Notes: generated from the letters alone by a model not told the origin. A DNA stretch of 12,861 nucleotides from Thaumarchaeota archaeon UBA160 (GCA_002506605.1 DAXX01000011.1:22693-35553), one strand, 5' to 3'. Numbered from the stretch's first letter, positions 1 to 8,154 are shown. Translations and numbers: made by a program.

Positions 1-854
1 AACCTGCAGCCTGGAGGAGGATTTGCTAAATTTGGAGGTGAGCCGGGTATCCCTATAAGCCTTTGTTTTTTAGCCCTTATGTTAGGAAAAGCTCCAAGCA
101 AGCCTTTCGTGTATGGATGCATTGGTGAGTGATAAACCTTGTTTATATCACCGTATTCAACTATCTTTCCAGCATACATTACTGCTATTGAATCGCAAAC
201 ATCCGCAATTATGGAAAGATCATGCGTTATCAATATCATGCTTATATTAAGCTTTTGCTTTAAGCTTCTTAAAAGGCTCAGTATTTGAGCCTGGACTACA
301 ACGTCTAAAGCGGTTGTGGGCTCATCCAGTATTAAAACGTCAGGATTATTGGCTAATGCCATAGCTATAGCCGCTCTTTGTTTCATCCCTCCTGAAAATT
401 CATGCGGATAGTTGTTTATCCTTGATGGATCGATGCCTACAAGCTGAAATAGCTCCTTAACTCTTGCTATCGCTTCTTCTCTTGAAATATTTCTGTGAGT
501 AAGGATCGCTTCAACTATCTGGTCTCCTATTGTAAAAACAGGATCAAAAGCGTTCATAGAAGCCTGAGGAACTAAGGCTATCTTAACCCACCTTATTTTT
601 CTGAATTCCTCGTCGTTAATCTTCAAAATATCTTGTCCATCTAAATAAATACTGCCTGAAATTATTTGAGCATTCTTTGGCAGAATTCTCATTATAGTTG
701 TGGCTATACTTGTTTTTCCGCTTCCTGATTCTCCTGCTAGACCAAGACAGCTGCCTTTTTTTAGAGAAAAAGAAATATCGTCTACAGCTTTTACATACAT
801 CTTACCCATTCTATAGTACATTTTTAATTCGTTAACTTTTAGCACCTCAGACAC
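1..854 (-). CDS. dppD: Oligopeptide ABC transporter ATP-binding protein DppD/OppD (partial, C-terminus off window)
   Basis: Cytoplasmic ATPase that powers the adjacent DppB/DppC permease. I translated 284 residues before the window edge. Visible motifs are Walker A GESGSGKT (41-48), Q-loop Gln97 in LVPQ, ABC signature FSGGMKQR (153-160), Walker B VLILDEPT (173-180) and the switch His211 in ITHDLS. The C-terminal part (SPMHPYTKGLL, then GIPGSPPNL) is the oligopeptide-specific C-terminal extension, cut off at base 1; family length is about 320-330, so some 40 residues are missing. The GTG at 854 is preferred because GGTGA lies 6 nt upstream; this start overlaps the end of the preceding gene by 8 bp. 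GTG at 845 and ATG at 821 are alternatives. A DppF partner would be expected just beyond the left edge, but this is inference. Confidence 0.95.
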   Translation of the reverse strand, partial: MSEVLKVNELKMYYRMGKMYVKAVDDISFSLKKGSCLGLAGESGSGKTSIATTIMRILPKNAQIISGSIYLDGQDILKINDEEFRKIRWVKIALVPQASMNAFDPVFTIGDQIVEAILTHRNISREEAIARVKELFQLVGIDPSRINNYPHEFSGGMKQRAAIAMALANNPDVLILDEPTTALDVVVQAQILSLLRSLKQKLNISMILITHDLSIIADVCDSIAVMYAGKIVEYGDINKVYHSPMHPYTKGLLGAFPNIRAKKQRLIGIPGSPPNLANPPPGCR

Positions 855-1464
855 TTGCGTTCACCAACTTATATTCAAAACTAATATAATTAGCGCTTAA
901 AAAGTTGCCCTTAGCATATAACAAATACCCATAAGAACCGTTATAAATAAGATTCCAATTAGAAGCTCCCAAGTTGTATGTATAAATGTATGGAATCAGA
1001 GTTAAGTTAACGTTAACGTTTGTAGACTTTACAATAGAATATTTTATCACTACGCTTTCGTTGTCCTGAAATTCAATATATGTTAAGCCAGTTGTGCTTT
1101 TGACAGATGTATTTATAAAAAGAGGCATTCCAAAAGAGCCTTCTTTGAAATATGTTAAATTATCGGCTGGATTAAAAATTGGGATAAACGATTGATTAAC
1201 ATAAGGCTTTTTAGCAGTGCTGTTAAGCGACATTATAGAGTAATTAAAAATTATTTCATTATTTTTAACAGACAGCACATGAATTTTTATAATGCTCATA
1301 TAAGTTCCGTTCTGAGGAAAGTTAATATAATAATCATAATAAAGAGTTGCGCCAACAAGTTTTGAAGAGCTTTGAGCTTTATTATAAAAAAAGTAATAAA
1401 ATCCGCTGAAAGCCATTATAATAACTATTATTACCACTATGATTGTCATGCTTTTTGTTTTCAC
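847..1464 (-). CDS. Unrecognised membrane-anchored extracytoplasmic protein inside the peptide transporter operon
   Basis: I do not recognise this 205-residue protein. It starts with a short basic segment, one hydrophobic helix (about 7-28) and then about 178 residues of alternating polar/aromatic sequence suggestive of beta structure. That part has ten N-x-S/T sequons (for example NGT, NYS, NQS, NLT, NGS, NAS), which fits an N-glycosylated domain outside the cell anchored by its N-terminus. There are no cysteines or obvious catalytic motifs. The start is GTG at 1464, overlapping the dppC stop as GTGA; an in-frame ATG lies at 1449. Its end overlaps the dppD start by 8 bp. Placement between permease and ATPase genes with overlaps on both sides indicates co-translation and suggests an accessory transporter subunit, but this is inferred from context only. 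Confidence 0.8.
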   Translation of the reverse strand: MKTKSMTIIVVIIVIIMAFSGFYYFFYNKAQSSSKLVGATLYYDYYINFPQNGTYMSIIKIHVLSVKNNEIIFNYSIMSLNSTAKKPYVNQSFIPIFNPADNLTYFKEGSFGMPLFINTSVKSTTGLTYIEFQDNESVVIKYSIVKSTNVNVNLTLIPYIYTYNLGASNWNLIYNGSYGYLLYAKGNFLSANYISFEYKLVNASV

Positions 1465-2993
1465 TGTCCTCTCAACCTTGGATTGAATATCTCATCCAAA
1501 GCATACCCGATCATAACAAACGCTAAAGATAGAAGTACTATTGCTAAACCAGGGAATATGAACCACCACCATCCAAACTGGAAATAGACTGCTGAAGCGG
1601 CGTGATCATATGCTTTTGATAACATCCTTCCCCAAGTAGGCGTTGTTGACGATCCAGGAAACAGAAAGTCGAGAGCTGCTTCAGTTAATATAAACCCAGG
1701 AACGCTTAACGCAAGATTCGCATACACGAGCCCCATAACGTTAGGTATTATGTGCTTCCTGATGATGTGCCAGTTTCCTGCTCCTAAAGCCTTTGAAGCC
1801 TCTATATAACCCCTTTCTTTAAGAGAAAGCACCTGAGATCTGATGACCCTAGCCACAGATGGCCAAGAAAGTACAGCAAAAAGAACCACAAGCCAGAAGT
1901 AAAGGCTCTTTGCTAAAAACGCATTCTGCGTTAAGAGAAATAAGACTACTATAGCTAGAGGCAAAAACGGAATGACCAAAAATATATCAGTGAGCCTCAT
2001 AGTTAACTCCTCTACAAGGCCTCCAAACATGCCAGCTATTAACCCTATAATTAATCCCATTGCTACTGAAAATATTGAAGCCAAAAGGCCGACTTCTATA
2101 GAAATCCTTGAGCCCCAAACAAACTGCGACCAAAGATCTCTCCCGTCATTGTCCGATCCTAAAAGCCCATACTGTCTACCATAAATAAAGAAGTAAGGAT
2201 CTGCTAAAGAAAATTTTACATATCCTGGCTGTGAGGATTCAAAGGCTATTACCTGTATGTTTAACTTATAATTTCCTTTTTGATTTAAAATAACCATTGC
2301 AGGCATGCTTATAGACAGTCCTGAAGGACCAAAAGCAGACATAACTACTGGTATAGTATCTGATGCCATAAAAATGCTATTCCAGGAATTCATGTGCAAA
2401 CCGTTGTCAAGGCTGTCGATAACCTCGGGCGAAGAGGCTATATAGACATAACGCGTTAGTGCATACGCTTTACCACTTGGAGTTATTAGCGTAAACTTAA
2501 TATAAAGATCCGATATGTTGGCAGCGATAATGGGGTCAAACAAGACACCAAACGCAAACTTATAAGCGGGTCTGTACAGATAGTTAAAGTCATAGGTCAT
2601 ATTTAGGAGTGATACTTCACCCATACCTGCTGGAACCTGAGATGACATGGTAATTACTTGAGCCTTCGTATTTTTGTACCTTGTTACGCTTACGGCAGAA
2701 GATGGAAGAATGCTTTGCTGCAATGTATAATTTGCGTTATTGTAAGTATATATTTTCCAACTGTTAAGATTGTTCGAAACCGCTTCAATATTAGGAGGGA
2801 GGTTATTGTAAGGTGGAAAAATCGTTGCCCAACTTGGTACAGCCCAAGGCCCTGTTACAAAAGTTTGGGATGGCGGGTTGGATGTAAGATAAGGAGCAAA
2901 TACCGCCATTAATGTGAAAAACACTATTATAAAAGCGCCGGCTACGCCCATCTTGTTTTTTGCAAAAAGCTTGAGTTGCCTCTTATATGACAT
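1461..2993 (-). CDS. dppC: Oligopeptide ABC transporter permease DppC with large extracytoplasmic insertion
   Basis: Inner permease subunit of a Dpp/Opp-type importer. It is 510 residues against about 280-310 for typical DppC. TM1 is about 17-36; then about 225 residues (45-270) of non-membrane, probably beta-rich sequence with sequons near N88, N131 and N159; then the family motif LLGSDNDGRDL (277-287) that normally follows TM1 closely. The remaining TM helices lie at about 299-322, 338-356, 364-384, 420-438 and 476-497. The EAA coupling loop is 398-417 (EASKALGAGN... with IIP at 415-417), and the conserved FNPRLRG ends the protein. The insertion sits where the chain is outside the cell. Start ATG 2993 has AGGAGG 7 nt upstream (3001-3006), within the end of dppB, and follows the dppB stop by 1 nt, so translation is coupled. 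Confidence 0.93.
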   Translation of the reverse strand: MSYKRQLKLFAKNKMGVAGAFIIVFFTLMAVFAPYLTSNPPSQTFVTGPWAVPSWATIFPPYNNLPPNIEAVSNNLNSWKIYTYNNANYTLQQSILPSSAVSVTRYKNTKAQVITMSSQVPAGMGEVSLLNMTYDFNYLYRPAYKFAFGVLFDPIIAANISDLYIKFTLITPSGKAYALTRYVYIASSPEVIDSLDNGLHMNSWNSIFMASDTIPVVMSAFGPSGLSISMPAMVILNQKGNYKLNIQVIAFESSQPGYVKFSLADPYFFIYGRQYGLLGSDNDGRDLWSQFVWGSRISIEVGLLASIFSVAMGLIIGLIAGMFGGLVEELTMRLTDIFLVIPFLPLAIVVLFLLTQNAFLAKSLYFWLVVLFAVLSWPSVARVIRSQVLSLKERGYIEASKALGAGNWHIIRKHIIPNVMGLVYANLALSVPGFILTEAALDFLFPGSSTTPTWGRMLSKAYDHAASAVYFQFGWWWFIFPGLAIVLLSLAFVMIGYALDEIFNPRLRGQ

Positions 2994-2994
2994 A

Positions 2995-4002
2995 TTAACC
3001 CCTCCTTATTCTTGGGTCCAAAAGACCATAAGATATATCAGCTATAAAGTTTGCTAAAACCACCATCAACGAAATTATAAAAAATATCGCTTGTTCTAAA
3101 GGAAAGTCTTGTGTAACTATGGCCATGTATGTCCAGTAACCTAAACCTGGCCAACCAAAGATCGTTTCTGTTATCACAGCGCCTGAAAGAACAAATCCCA
3201 TAGAGATTGCAAATATAGTAAGAGTAGGTAAAATTGCGTTCCTCAACACATGCTTATAAAGGATTGATCTGTCCTTTAGCCCCTTTGCTTTAAGAACCGT
3301 TACAAAATCTTCATTTATAATATCTATAGCTGTTGATCTTTGTATCAAATAAAATCCGCCTATGCTTATAAGGGTAAGCGATGTAAACGGTAGTATCATA
3401 GCCTTTAAAACAGCTAGATAATAAGCTATGCCATGGAAAGAACTAAAGTAAGCAGCAGCATTAGGTGGCGACAGTTTTAAATAATAAGCAAATATTAAAA
3501 GGAGCAAAGTACCTATCCAGAAAGATGGCATAGCATAAAAGAAAAGCAAAGTCATAAAAGAAACCTGATCTACAGTTGTGCCTCTTTTATGGGCAGAAAA
3601 CACACCTAAATAAAGGCTTATAAAAAAAGACACTATGGTTGAACCACCCAGCAAGAGAACTGTATACGGCGCATATCTAGCTATAGTGCTTATAACCGGT
3701 CCACTCAACACGCTACCTACATTGTATCCAAATTGAAACGTAAACATCGCTTTAAGATATATAAAATATCTTATATCAAGAGGTTTGTTAAAACCTAATT
3801 GCGCAATAACCATTTCCCTGATTTTTTGTATGTACTGCAAATTATGTTGTGTGCCGACAATTGGGACAAACCACTGCTCAGGATTTATGCCAAGCAAGGT
3901 AAATGGCATAACTTGAAACAGAAAGAAATTTATAGTTGCTATAACCCACATTGTAATGATTATACCAACAACCTTTTTAGCTAGATAAGCCTTAATGCCC
4001 AA
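2995..4002 (-). CDS. dppB: Oligopeptide ABC transporter permease DppB
   Basis: Membrane permease that dimerises with DppC to form the translocation pore. The 335 residues match the usual DppB length. Six TM helices are visible at about 11-31, 112-134, 149-172, 203-220, 258-278 and 305-325. The EAA loop facing the ATPase is at about 231-259 (EDFVTVLKAKGL, ending ILP). Family signatures ETIFGWPGLG (279-288) and the terminal ADISYGLLDPRIR (321-333) are intact. The start is TTG at 4002, supported by length and by an AT-rich TATA-like palindrome about 29 bp upstream, which would give a nearly leaderless mRNA; no Shine-Dalgarno is seen. It follows the binding-protein gene after 47 bp and is 1 nt from dppC. 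Confidence 0.93.
   Translation of the reverse strand: MGIKAYLAKKVVGIIITMWVIATINFFLFQVMPFTLLGINPEQWFVPIVGTQHNLQYIQKIREMVIAQLGFNKPLDIRYFIYLKAMFTFQFGYNVGSVLSGPVISTIARYAPYTVLLLGGSTIVSFFISLYLGVFSAHKRGTTVDQVSFMTLLFFYAMPSFWIGTLLLLIFAYYLKLSPPNAAAYFSSFHGIAYYLAVLKAMILPFTSLTLISIGGFYLIQRSTAIDIINEDFVTVLKAKGLKDRSILYKHVLRNAILPTLTIFAISMGFVLSGAVITETIFGWPGLGYWTYMAIVTQDFPLEQAIFFIISLMVVLANFIADISYGLLDPRIRRG
3001..3006 (-). promoter_or_regulatory. Shine-Dalgarno of dppC
   Basis: AGGAGG on the minus strand within the last codons of dppB, 7 nt before the dppC ATG. It supports re-initiation and coupling between the two permease genes, in contrast to the leaderless genes elsewhere in the window. Confidence 0.8.
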
Positions 4003-4022
4003 CCCAACAAATAAAGAACAAA

Positions 4023-4040
4023 AAAATATTTAAATATTTT
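4023..4040 (-). promoter_or_regulatory. AT palindrome / TATA box in front of dppB
   Basis: AAAATATTTAAATATTTT is a perfect 18-bp palindrome in the 47-bp gap between the binding-protein gene and dppB. Its centre is about 29 bp from the dppB TTG, the right distance for an archaeal TATA box feeding a leaderless transcript. The symmetry could also be an operator for a dimeric regulator such as the Lrp-type protein encoded at 7693-8154, but AT-rich palindromes arise easily by chance. Confidence 0.45.
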
Positions 4041-4049
4041 ATGCTTGAA

Positions 4050-6731
4050 TTACTTTCTTCTATAAGCCCAGACGACCACTGCTGCGACTATTATTACGAT
4101 TATAATCACAGCAACCGCTATGTAATAGCCAGTATAGCTTGGCTTTGGAGGCGGTGGAGGTGGAGGAGGAGTAACAGTTACTGTTGAAAGAGCCGTGCTT
4201 TGTGCTGTAGTTGTTGTAGTGACAGTGAGCGTTCCAGTATAGTTTTGATAACCTGGCGCTTTAACGCTGACTGTCTGAGTTCCTAAAGGTACATTTGACA
4301 GAACAGCTATGCCTGAGGAATTTGTGGTAGCACTTATTCCATCAATCTCAACAACTGCGCCTGCAATCGGAAGACCGGTAGATGAAGTTACTTTGTATAT
4401 AATTGTTGTTGTAGTTGGAGTTACAGGGGTTACTGTTAGACCGCTATAGCTGTACCAAACTCTGTTAAGCCCGAATGATCTGTATGAAGCATTTACCATC
4501 AGCTCATATGTCCCTGGAGCGAGTGAGCTCGTTGGTATGGTTGCCGTATATGAGCCATTTCCAACAGAACTCAAAGGTATGCTCTCATAAACGTGTCCTG
4601 ATGCTGGGTTTATGACATCAACAACACCGGTAGCATTGGTTATTGGAATATATCCTGTTGTTCCCGGAGCAACTCCTTCGAATGTGCTAGATGTTGGGTT
4701 ATATATTTCTTCCATTATGTTAACCTTGAACGGGGCGCTAGTTCCCTCAGTTACATTAGTCATCCATGCCCACCATGCGCTTCTGTAGTAGTTTGGATTC
4801 CTAGTTAGCGTTATTACGTTAGTTACTTTATTCCAGGATTGGAATACAAATGGCCCGCTACCAACCTCCAAGTTGGGTAACCAGTACATCCACTGCGGTA
4901 AGGTTTCGTTAGGCGAATACAAATATGAAGAAAGACCCGATATTTGTTTTAACGGAAGCGTTGTGTCCAAAGCGCTTGTTGAAGAAGCTGTTACTGGAGG
5001 ATTAAAGTACTTAAATATGTGCTCAGGTATTACCGGAATATCAAGCGTATAGATGTTCCAGAGGTTTGTTGAATTAACATAAAGCTGTATTTCGTATGGG
5101 TTGTTTGGAGGTATATAGGTAGCTAATAAACCGTAAGGCGGTGTTGATGCGTATGCGTCAGGAGTACTTGCCCCTGATAGGCCCTGAACGTTCCAGTAAT
5201 AGAGCGAGAAGTTATAATCATAAGCTGTAAGCGGTACACCGTCCTGCCAGGTGTCGTTCTTCCAGAAGTTAATTGTTATTATCTGTCCATTTACTATCTT
5301 GGAGGCGTTGAATGGATTCCACCACCCTGGTCCCCTGCCTATGGGCGTAGTTACATCGTTCTGCACGCTATAAGTTCCCATCCAAGGCATCAATGCTCCG
5401 CTCGTTATCCCTGTTGGAGGCGTTCCTATTGGCGAATCGTATACTTCTTGCCATACATCTACCTGCCAGACCCAGTTTGTAACATATAATGGGTCCAATG
5501 AAGTTGGCGCTGAGTGCAAAGCTTCAGTGTACGTTCCTCCATAGGGAGCATTGGACGGATGAACGTTAAGCGAAGTATAGTAAAGGCCTGTCTCCTCATT
5601 CGGCCCAGTTGTAGGAAGCTGAGCAAAGCCTGTCCATCCCTTGACATAATCAGCATATATCTGGTTTGACCAGAGCGCGATTACATATGGAAGCTGTTGA
5701 TAGAATATTTTCTGGACCATCCATGCGGCTTGTTGTGCAGTAGAAATGTTCGTTGCATGCCAGTAGAGAAGGTCGGTCCAGTAATCCATGCTTTCATTCC
5801 AGAAGTTTCCAAAATCAACAACTCCAGCAAGCTGACCGTTAAAGAAGAACCATGGATAGTTTGGTTCCCATGATACGATCCAGCCAAAAGTGTACATGCC
5901 CCATGTATCAGTTTGATTAGCTAGGGTCATGTTGAACTGAGGCGGTGTAGTGGAAAAGTTTGAAAGCATTGTTCCAGGAGCAATAACTACTGATGCGGCA
6001 GGAGAATATATGACTGAAGAAGCTGTAACGCCTGTAACTGGCTTCAGCGTTATTGTAAGGTTTATCTGCTTTGCAGCATTAGCTAGCTGTTCAGCCAAAT
6101 CAGTTCTTAGCGGGTCATCAGATCTATAGTAAAGCACTGGGGAGAAAGGTTTACCATAGAGAGTCCACTGACCACTTACTGGGTTATATGAAATGCCTGG
6201 AACTTGAAGCAACTGCTGCATTGCCGCTGATGGGTTATACTTGTACGGATAAGGAAGTTGAGGGTCATACCAGTATGTAGAAGCATAAGGAGGTGAAAAG
6301 AGTGTAGGTTCGTAAAGATAAGGCTCAGCTACAGCTTCTACGCCATACAGTGTCTGTAAATATGAATAGTCTACTAGTTCAGCAATTGCTCTTCTAAAAT
6401 GAACGTTGCTGTAAGGATACATTAAGCAGTTAAAAGCTATCCCGTCAAACGCGTAAGACAGAGTTAAGTTTGTATATACATTAGCAGTAGTCTGTGCTGT
6501 TATGTACATGCTGGGAGTTAATGTCCACTCCATTGCCTGAATCTGCCCTGATGTCAGCGCTAGGAAAGCATCTTGATCGCTTGTGTAAACATTGAATATA
6601 AGCGTATTTATCAAAGGTCCGTGCGTGCGCACCTGACTTGGAGCTAACATAGGTGATTGAGCTACAGCAGGGCTTACTGAAAATCCAAGAGCAATTATTG
6701 TAATTAATAAATATAGATATTTGTTGTTCAT
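4050..6731 (-). CDS. Membrane-anchored oligopeptide substrate-binding protein, apparently circularly permuted (SBP_bac_5 type)
   Basis: Captures peptides or similar solutes outside the cell and delivers them to DppBC. It is 893 residues. Residues 1-25 are a Sec-type signal peptide (cleavage likely after AVA). Residues about 38-370 resemble the usual C-terminal half of the SBP family (FLALTSGQIQAMEW; VHFRRAIAELVD; DLAEQLANAAKQINLTI). Residues about 396-650 resemble the usual N-terminal half (YGGTYTEALHSAPTSLDPL; WQDGVPLTAYDYNFSL; VIPEHIF; GSGPFVFQSW; LTRNPNYYR). After a beta-rich stretch, 773-854 look like a carboxypeptidase-regulatory-like domain flanked by Thr runs; then eight prolines (855-862), a TM helix (about 868-889) and a basic RRK end anchor it in the membrane. 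Many N-x-S/T sequons are present. Start ATG 6731 is about 29 bp from a clear BRE/TATA. Confidence 0.93.
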   Translation of the reverse strand: MNNKYLYLLITIIALGFSVSPAVAQSPMLAPSQVRTHGPLINTLIFNVYTSDQDAFLALTSGQIQAMEWTLTPSMYITAQTTANVYTNLTLSYAFDGIAFNCLMYPYSNVHFRRAIAELVDYSYLQTLYGVEAVAEPYLYEPTLFSPPYASTYWYDPQLPYPYKYNPSAAMQQLLQVPGISYNPVSGQWTLYGKPFSPVLYYRSDDPLRTDLAEQLANAAKQINLTITLKPVTGVTASSVIYSPAASVVIAPGTMLSNFSTTPPQFNMTLANQTDTWGMYTFGWIVSWEPNYPWFFFNGQLAGVVDFGNFWNESMDYWTDLLYWHATNISTAQQAAWMVQKIFYQQLPYVIALWSNQIYADYVKGWTGFAQLPTTGPNEETGLYYTSLNVHPSNAPYGGTYTEALHSAPTSLDPLYVTNWVWQVDVWQEVYDSPIGTPPTGITSGALMPWMGTYSVQNDVTTPIGRGPGWWNPFNASKIVNGQIITINFWKNDTWQDGVPLTAYDYNFSLYYWNVQGLSGASTPDAYASTPPYGLLATYIPPNNPYEIQLYVNSTNLWNIYTLDIPVIPEHIFKYFNPPVTASSTSALDTTLPLKQISGLSSYLYSPNETLPQWMYWLPNLEVGSGPFVFQSWNKVTNVITLTRNPNYYRSAWWAWMTNVTEGTSAPFKVNIMEEIYNPTSSTFEGVAPGTTGYIPITNATGVVDVINPASGHVYESIPLSSVGNGSYTATIPTSSLAPGTYELMVNASYRSFGLNRVWYSYSGLTVTPVTPTTTTIIYKVTSSTGLPIAGAVVEIDGISATTNSSGIAVLSNVPLGTQTVSVKAPGYQNYTGTLTVTTTTTAQSTALSTVTVTPPPPPPPPKPSYTGYYIAVAVIIIVIIVAAVVVWAYRRK

Positions 6732-6756
6732 TCGAATTTAATTGAATCATACAGGG

Positions 6757-6770
6757 TATATAAACTTTTC
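6757..6770 (-). promoter_or_regulatory. BRE/TATA promoter of the binding-protein gene
   Basis: On the minus strand GAAAAG (BRE-like, 6765-6770) is followed directly by TTTATATA (6757-6764). The box centre is about 29 bp from ATG 6731, predicting a start site around 6734-6736 and a leader of only a few bases. The BRE abuts the stop codon of the preceding gene, so the transporter locus is probably transcribed independently. Confidence 0.75.
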
Positions 6771-7688
6771 TTATTCCAAATTTTGATTTTTATTTGAATC
6801 CATTTTTTTAAAAAATTCATCTAAAATTTGATTAAATGAGCTATTCTTTATATTGTAAAAACTGGTTTTGTTATCTATGGCGCATTTAAGAATATCTAAA
6901 GGGCTAAATTCAGTTTTAGTAACCTTAATCTCTTCTGGGAGTTTAATGTCATAAAGCAGCTCTAACGGTATGCTTACCAACATATCTTTAAAGATTTTTC
7001 CGCCTGCTACAAATATAGGTTCTGAAAAAGTTTTTATTTCATTATTGACATTGCTGCGTCTCAGATCACAAATTAGCAAATCAACGGTCCTGTTTTGACA
7101 TCGTTTGCTAAACAAGTATATAGGCAAAATCATACTTCTAAAAAGCGTTTTATTTCCATTGAAAGGTATTATTGCCGTTATGTCTATGCCGTTGCTAAGA
7201 AACCTATAGGCCAAAGAATAGCTTTCATAATTTCCATCGATAAAAACGGAAAATTTCCCTCTATGATTACAAAATCCGCCCACGCCTTCAACTTCATACT
7301 GGACTAAATGATACAAACCGTTTATTTTCAATATTTTGAAGACTTCTTTTGGTTCGACTTCGCTAATATGTCCTTTTTTTGATATACGCAAATATTCGTC
7401 AATTAAGCTGTAAAGATCTTCCTGAGAGCCTTCCTCGAAAATAAAGTTAATTGGTTTAGATTTAGCGTTACTCTCTATGTAAGTTGCAAGATCTTTTGTT
7501 GAAGAAAAGCTTCTGGCATAATAAACTTTGTCGGTACCGCACATGTTTTTTACGCTTTCAAATAGTTCTATATCATCAGATTCCAGCAGAAGGTAATTGT
7601 TAAAAATTGTGCTTTTTTTCTTTATTATTTTATTTAAGCATAATGCTTCTTCTTGGCTCTTTGCTCTTACTATAATATAGCTATACAT
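6771..7688 (-). CDS. ThiI-like protein with degenerate PP-loop (tentative)
   Basis: The family assignment is tentative. The segment at 134-156 (EGVGGFCNHRGKFSVFI then DGNYES) aligns by eye with the stretch of ThiI where GxGGLPVGxxGK leads into the PP-loop SGGxDS, followed as in ThiI by a helix and the strand GIDITAIIPF. The preceding about 130 residues would be the N-terminal/THUMP part. ThiI uses its PP-loop to adenylate tRNA U8 before sulfur transfer; here SGGxDS reads roughly IDGNYES, so ATP chemistry is doubtful, and 305 residues is shorter than typical ThiI (about 380 or more). The protein could be an RNA-binding derivative. ATG 7688 is chosen, 4 nt after the upstream lrp stop; the in-frame TTG 7709 would add 7 residues and overlap lrp by 17 bp. 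It is likely co-transcribed with the regulator. Confidence 0.7.
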   Translation of the reverse strand: MYSYIIVRAKSQEEALCLNKIIKKKSTIFNNYLLLESDDIELFESVKNMCGTDKVYYARSFSSTKDLATYIESNAKSKPINFIFEEGSQEDLYSLIDEYLRISKKGHISEVEPKEVFKILKINGLYHLVQYEVEGVGGFCNHRGKFSVFIDGNYESYSLAYRFLSNGIDITAIIPFNGNKTLFRSMILPIYLFSKRCQNRTVDLLICDLRRSNVNNEIKTFSEPIFVAGGKIFKDMLVSIPLELLYDIKLPEEIKVTKTEFSPLDILKCAIDNKTSFYNIKNSSFNQILDEFFKKMDSNKNQNLE

Positions 7689-7692
7689 AAAT

Positions 7693-8154
7693 TTAAACGA
7701 GAAGTTCAAACGTTTTTGCTTTTGACCTTAAGGAAATGAACGTTTCAGTATATGTTACGCCATCAATGGCCCCTACTTTATCTGTAATAAGAGAATGAAG
7801 ATCCTCTATAGATTTTGATTTAAGAAAAACTAGAAAATCATATCTTCCTGTAACCTCTATAACTGTTCTAACTTCAGGCATTTTATAAAGCGTTTCATAA
7901 ACAAGATCCCTTTTCTTTGATTCGGCGTTTATGCCTATTATGGCCAATACTTTCCATCCAAGAAGCTCATCATTCACAACTGTTGTGAAACCTTGAATGT
8001 ATCCTAATTTTTGAAGCCTTCTTATCCTTGAGTAAACAACGCTAGGGTCAAGGTTTAATTTTCTGCTGAGTTTAGGTATGCTCTGGCTTGCATCTCTAGT
8101 AAGTTCGCTTAAAATTTTAATATCTTTATCATCTATTTTTAAAGATTTTTGCAT
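7693..8154 (-). CDS. Lrp/AsnC family transcriptional regulator
   Basis: DNA-binding regulator of the feast/famine family, usually responding to amino acids or other small ligands. It is 153 residues, the standard length. Residues about 7-53 form the winged helix-turn-helix (IDDKDIKILSEL, then SIPKLSRKLNLDPSVVYSRI and the wing LQKLGYIQGF). Residues about 65-142 form the RAM ligand/oligomerisation domain with the characteristic TGRYDFLVF (102-110). Start ATG 8154 is about 30 bp from a TATA-like AT palindrome and has essentially no leader. It heads a two-gene unit with the ThiI-like gene, 4 nt away. Proximity to the peptide transporter makes that locus a plausible target, but no operator is proven. 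Confidence 0.93.
   Translation of the reverse strand: MQKSLKIDDKDIKILSELTRDASQSIPKLSRKLNLDPSVVYSRIRRLQKLGYIQGFTTVVNDELLGWKVLAIIGINAESKKRDLVYETLYKMPEVRTVIEVTGRYDFLVFLKSKSIEDLHSLITDKVGAIDGVTYTETFISLRSKAKTFELLV

Noticed and set aside
6481..6750. Minus-strand 89-codon frame overlapping the start of the binding-protein gene
   Set aside because: Out of frame with a convincing signal peptide and SBP segments; no family resemblance. The small frames at 5459-5656 and 5681-5887 are likewise shadows.
7689..7709. Upstream TTG start for the ThiI-like gene
   Set aside because: It would overlap the lrp-type gene by 17 bp and add MNFSFKF with no ribosome site; ATG 7688, 4 nt after the lrp stop, is simpler, though the choice is not certain.
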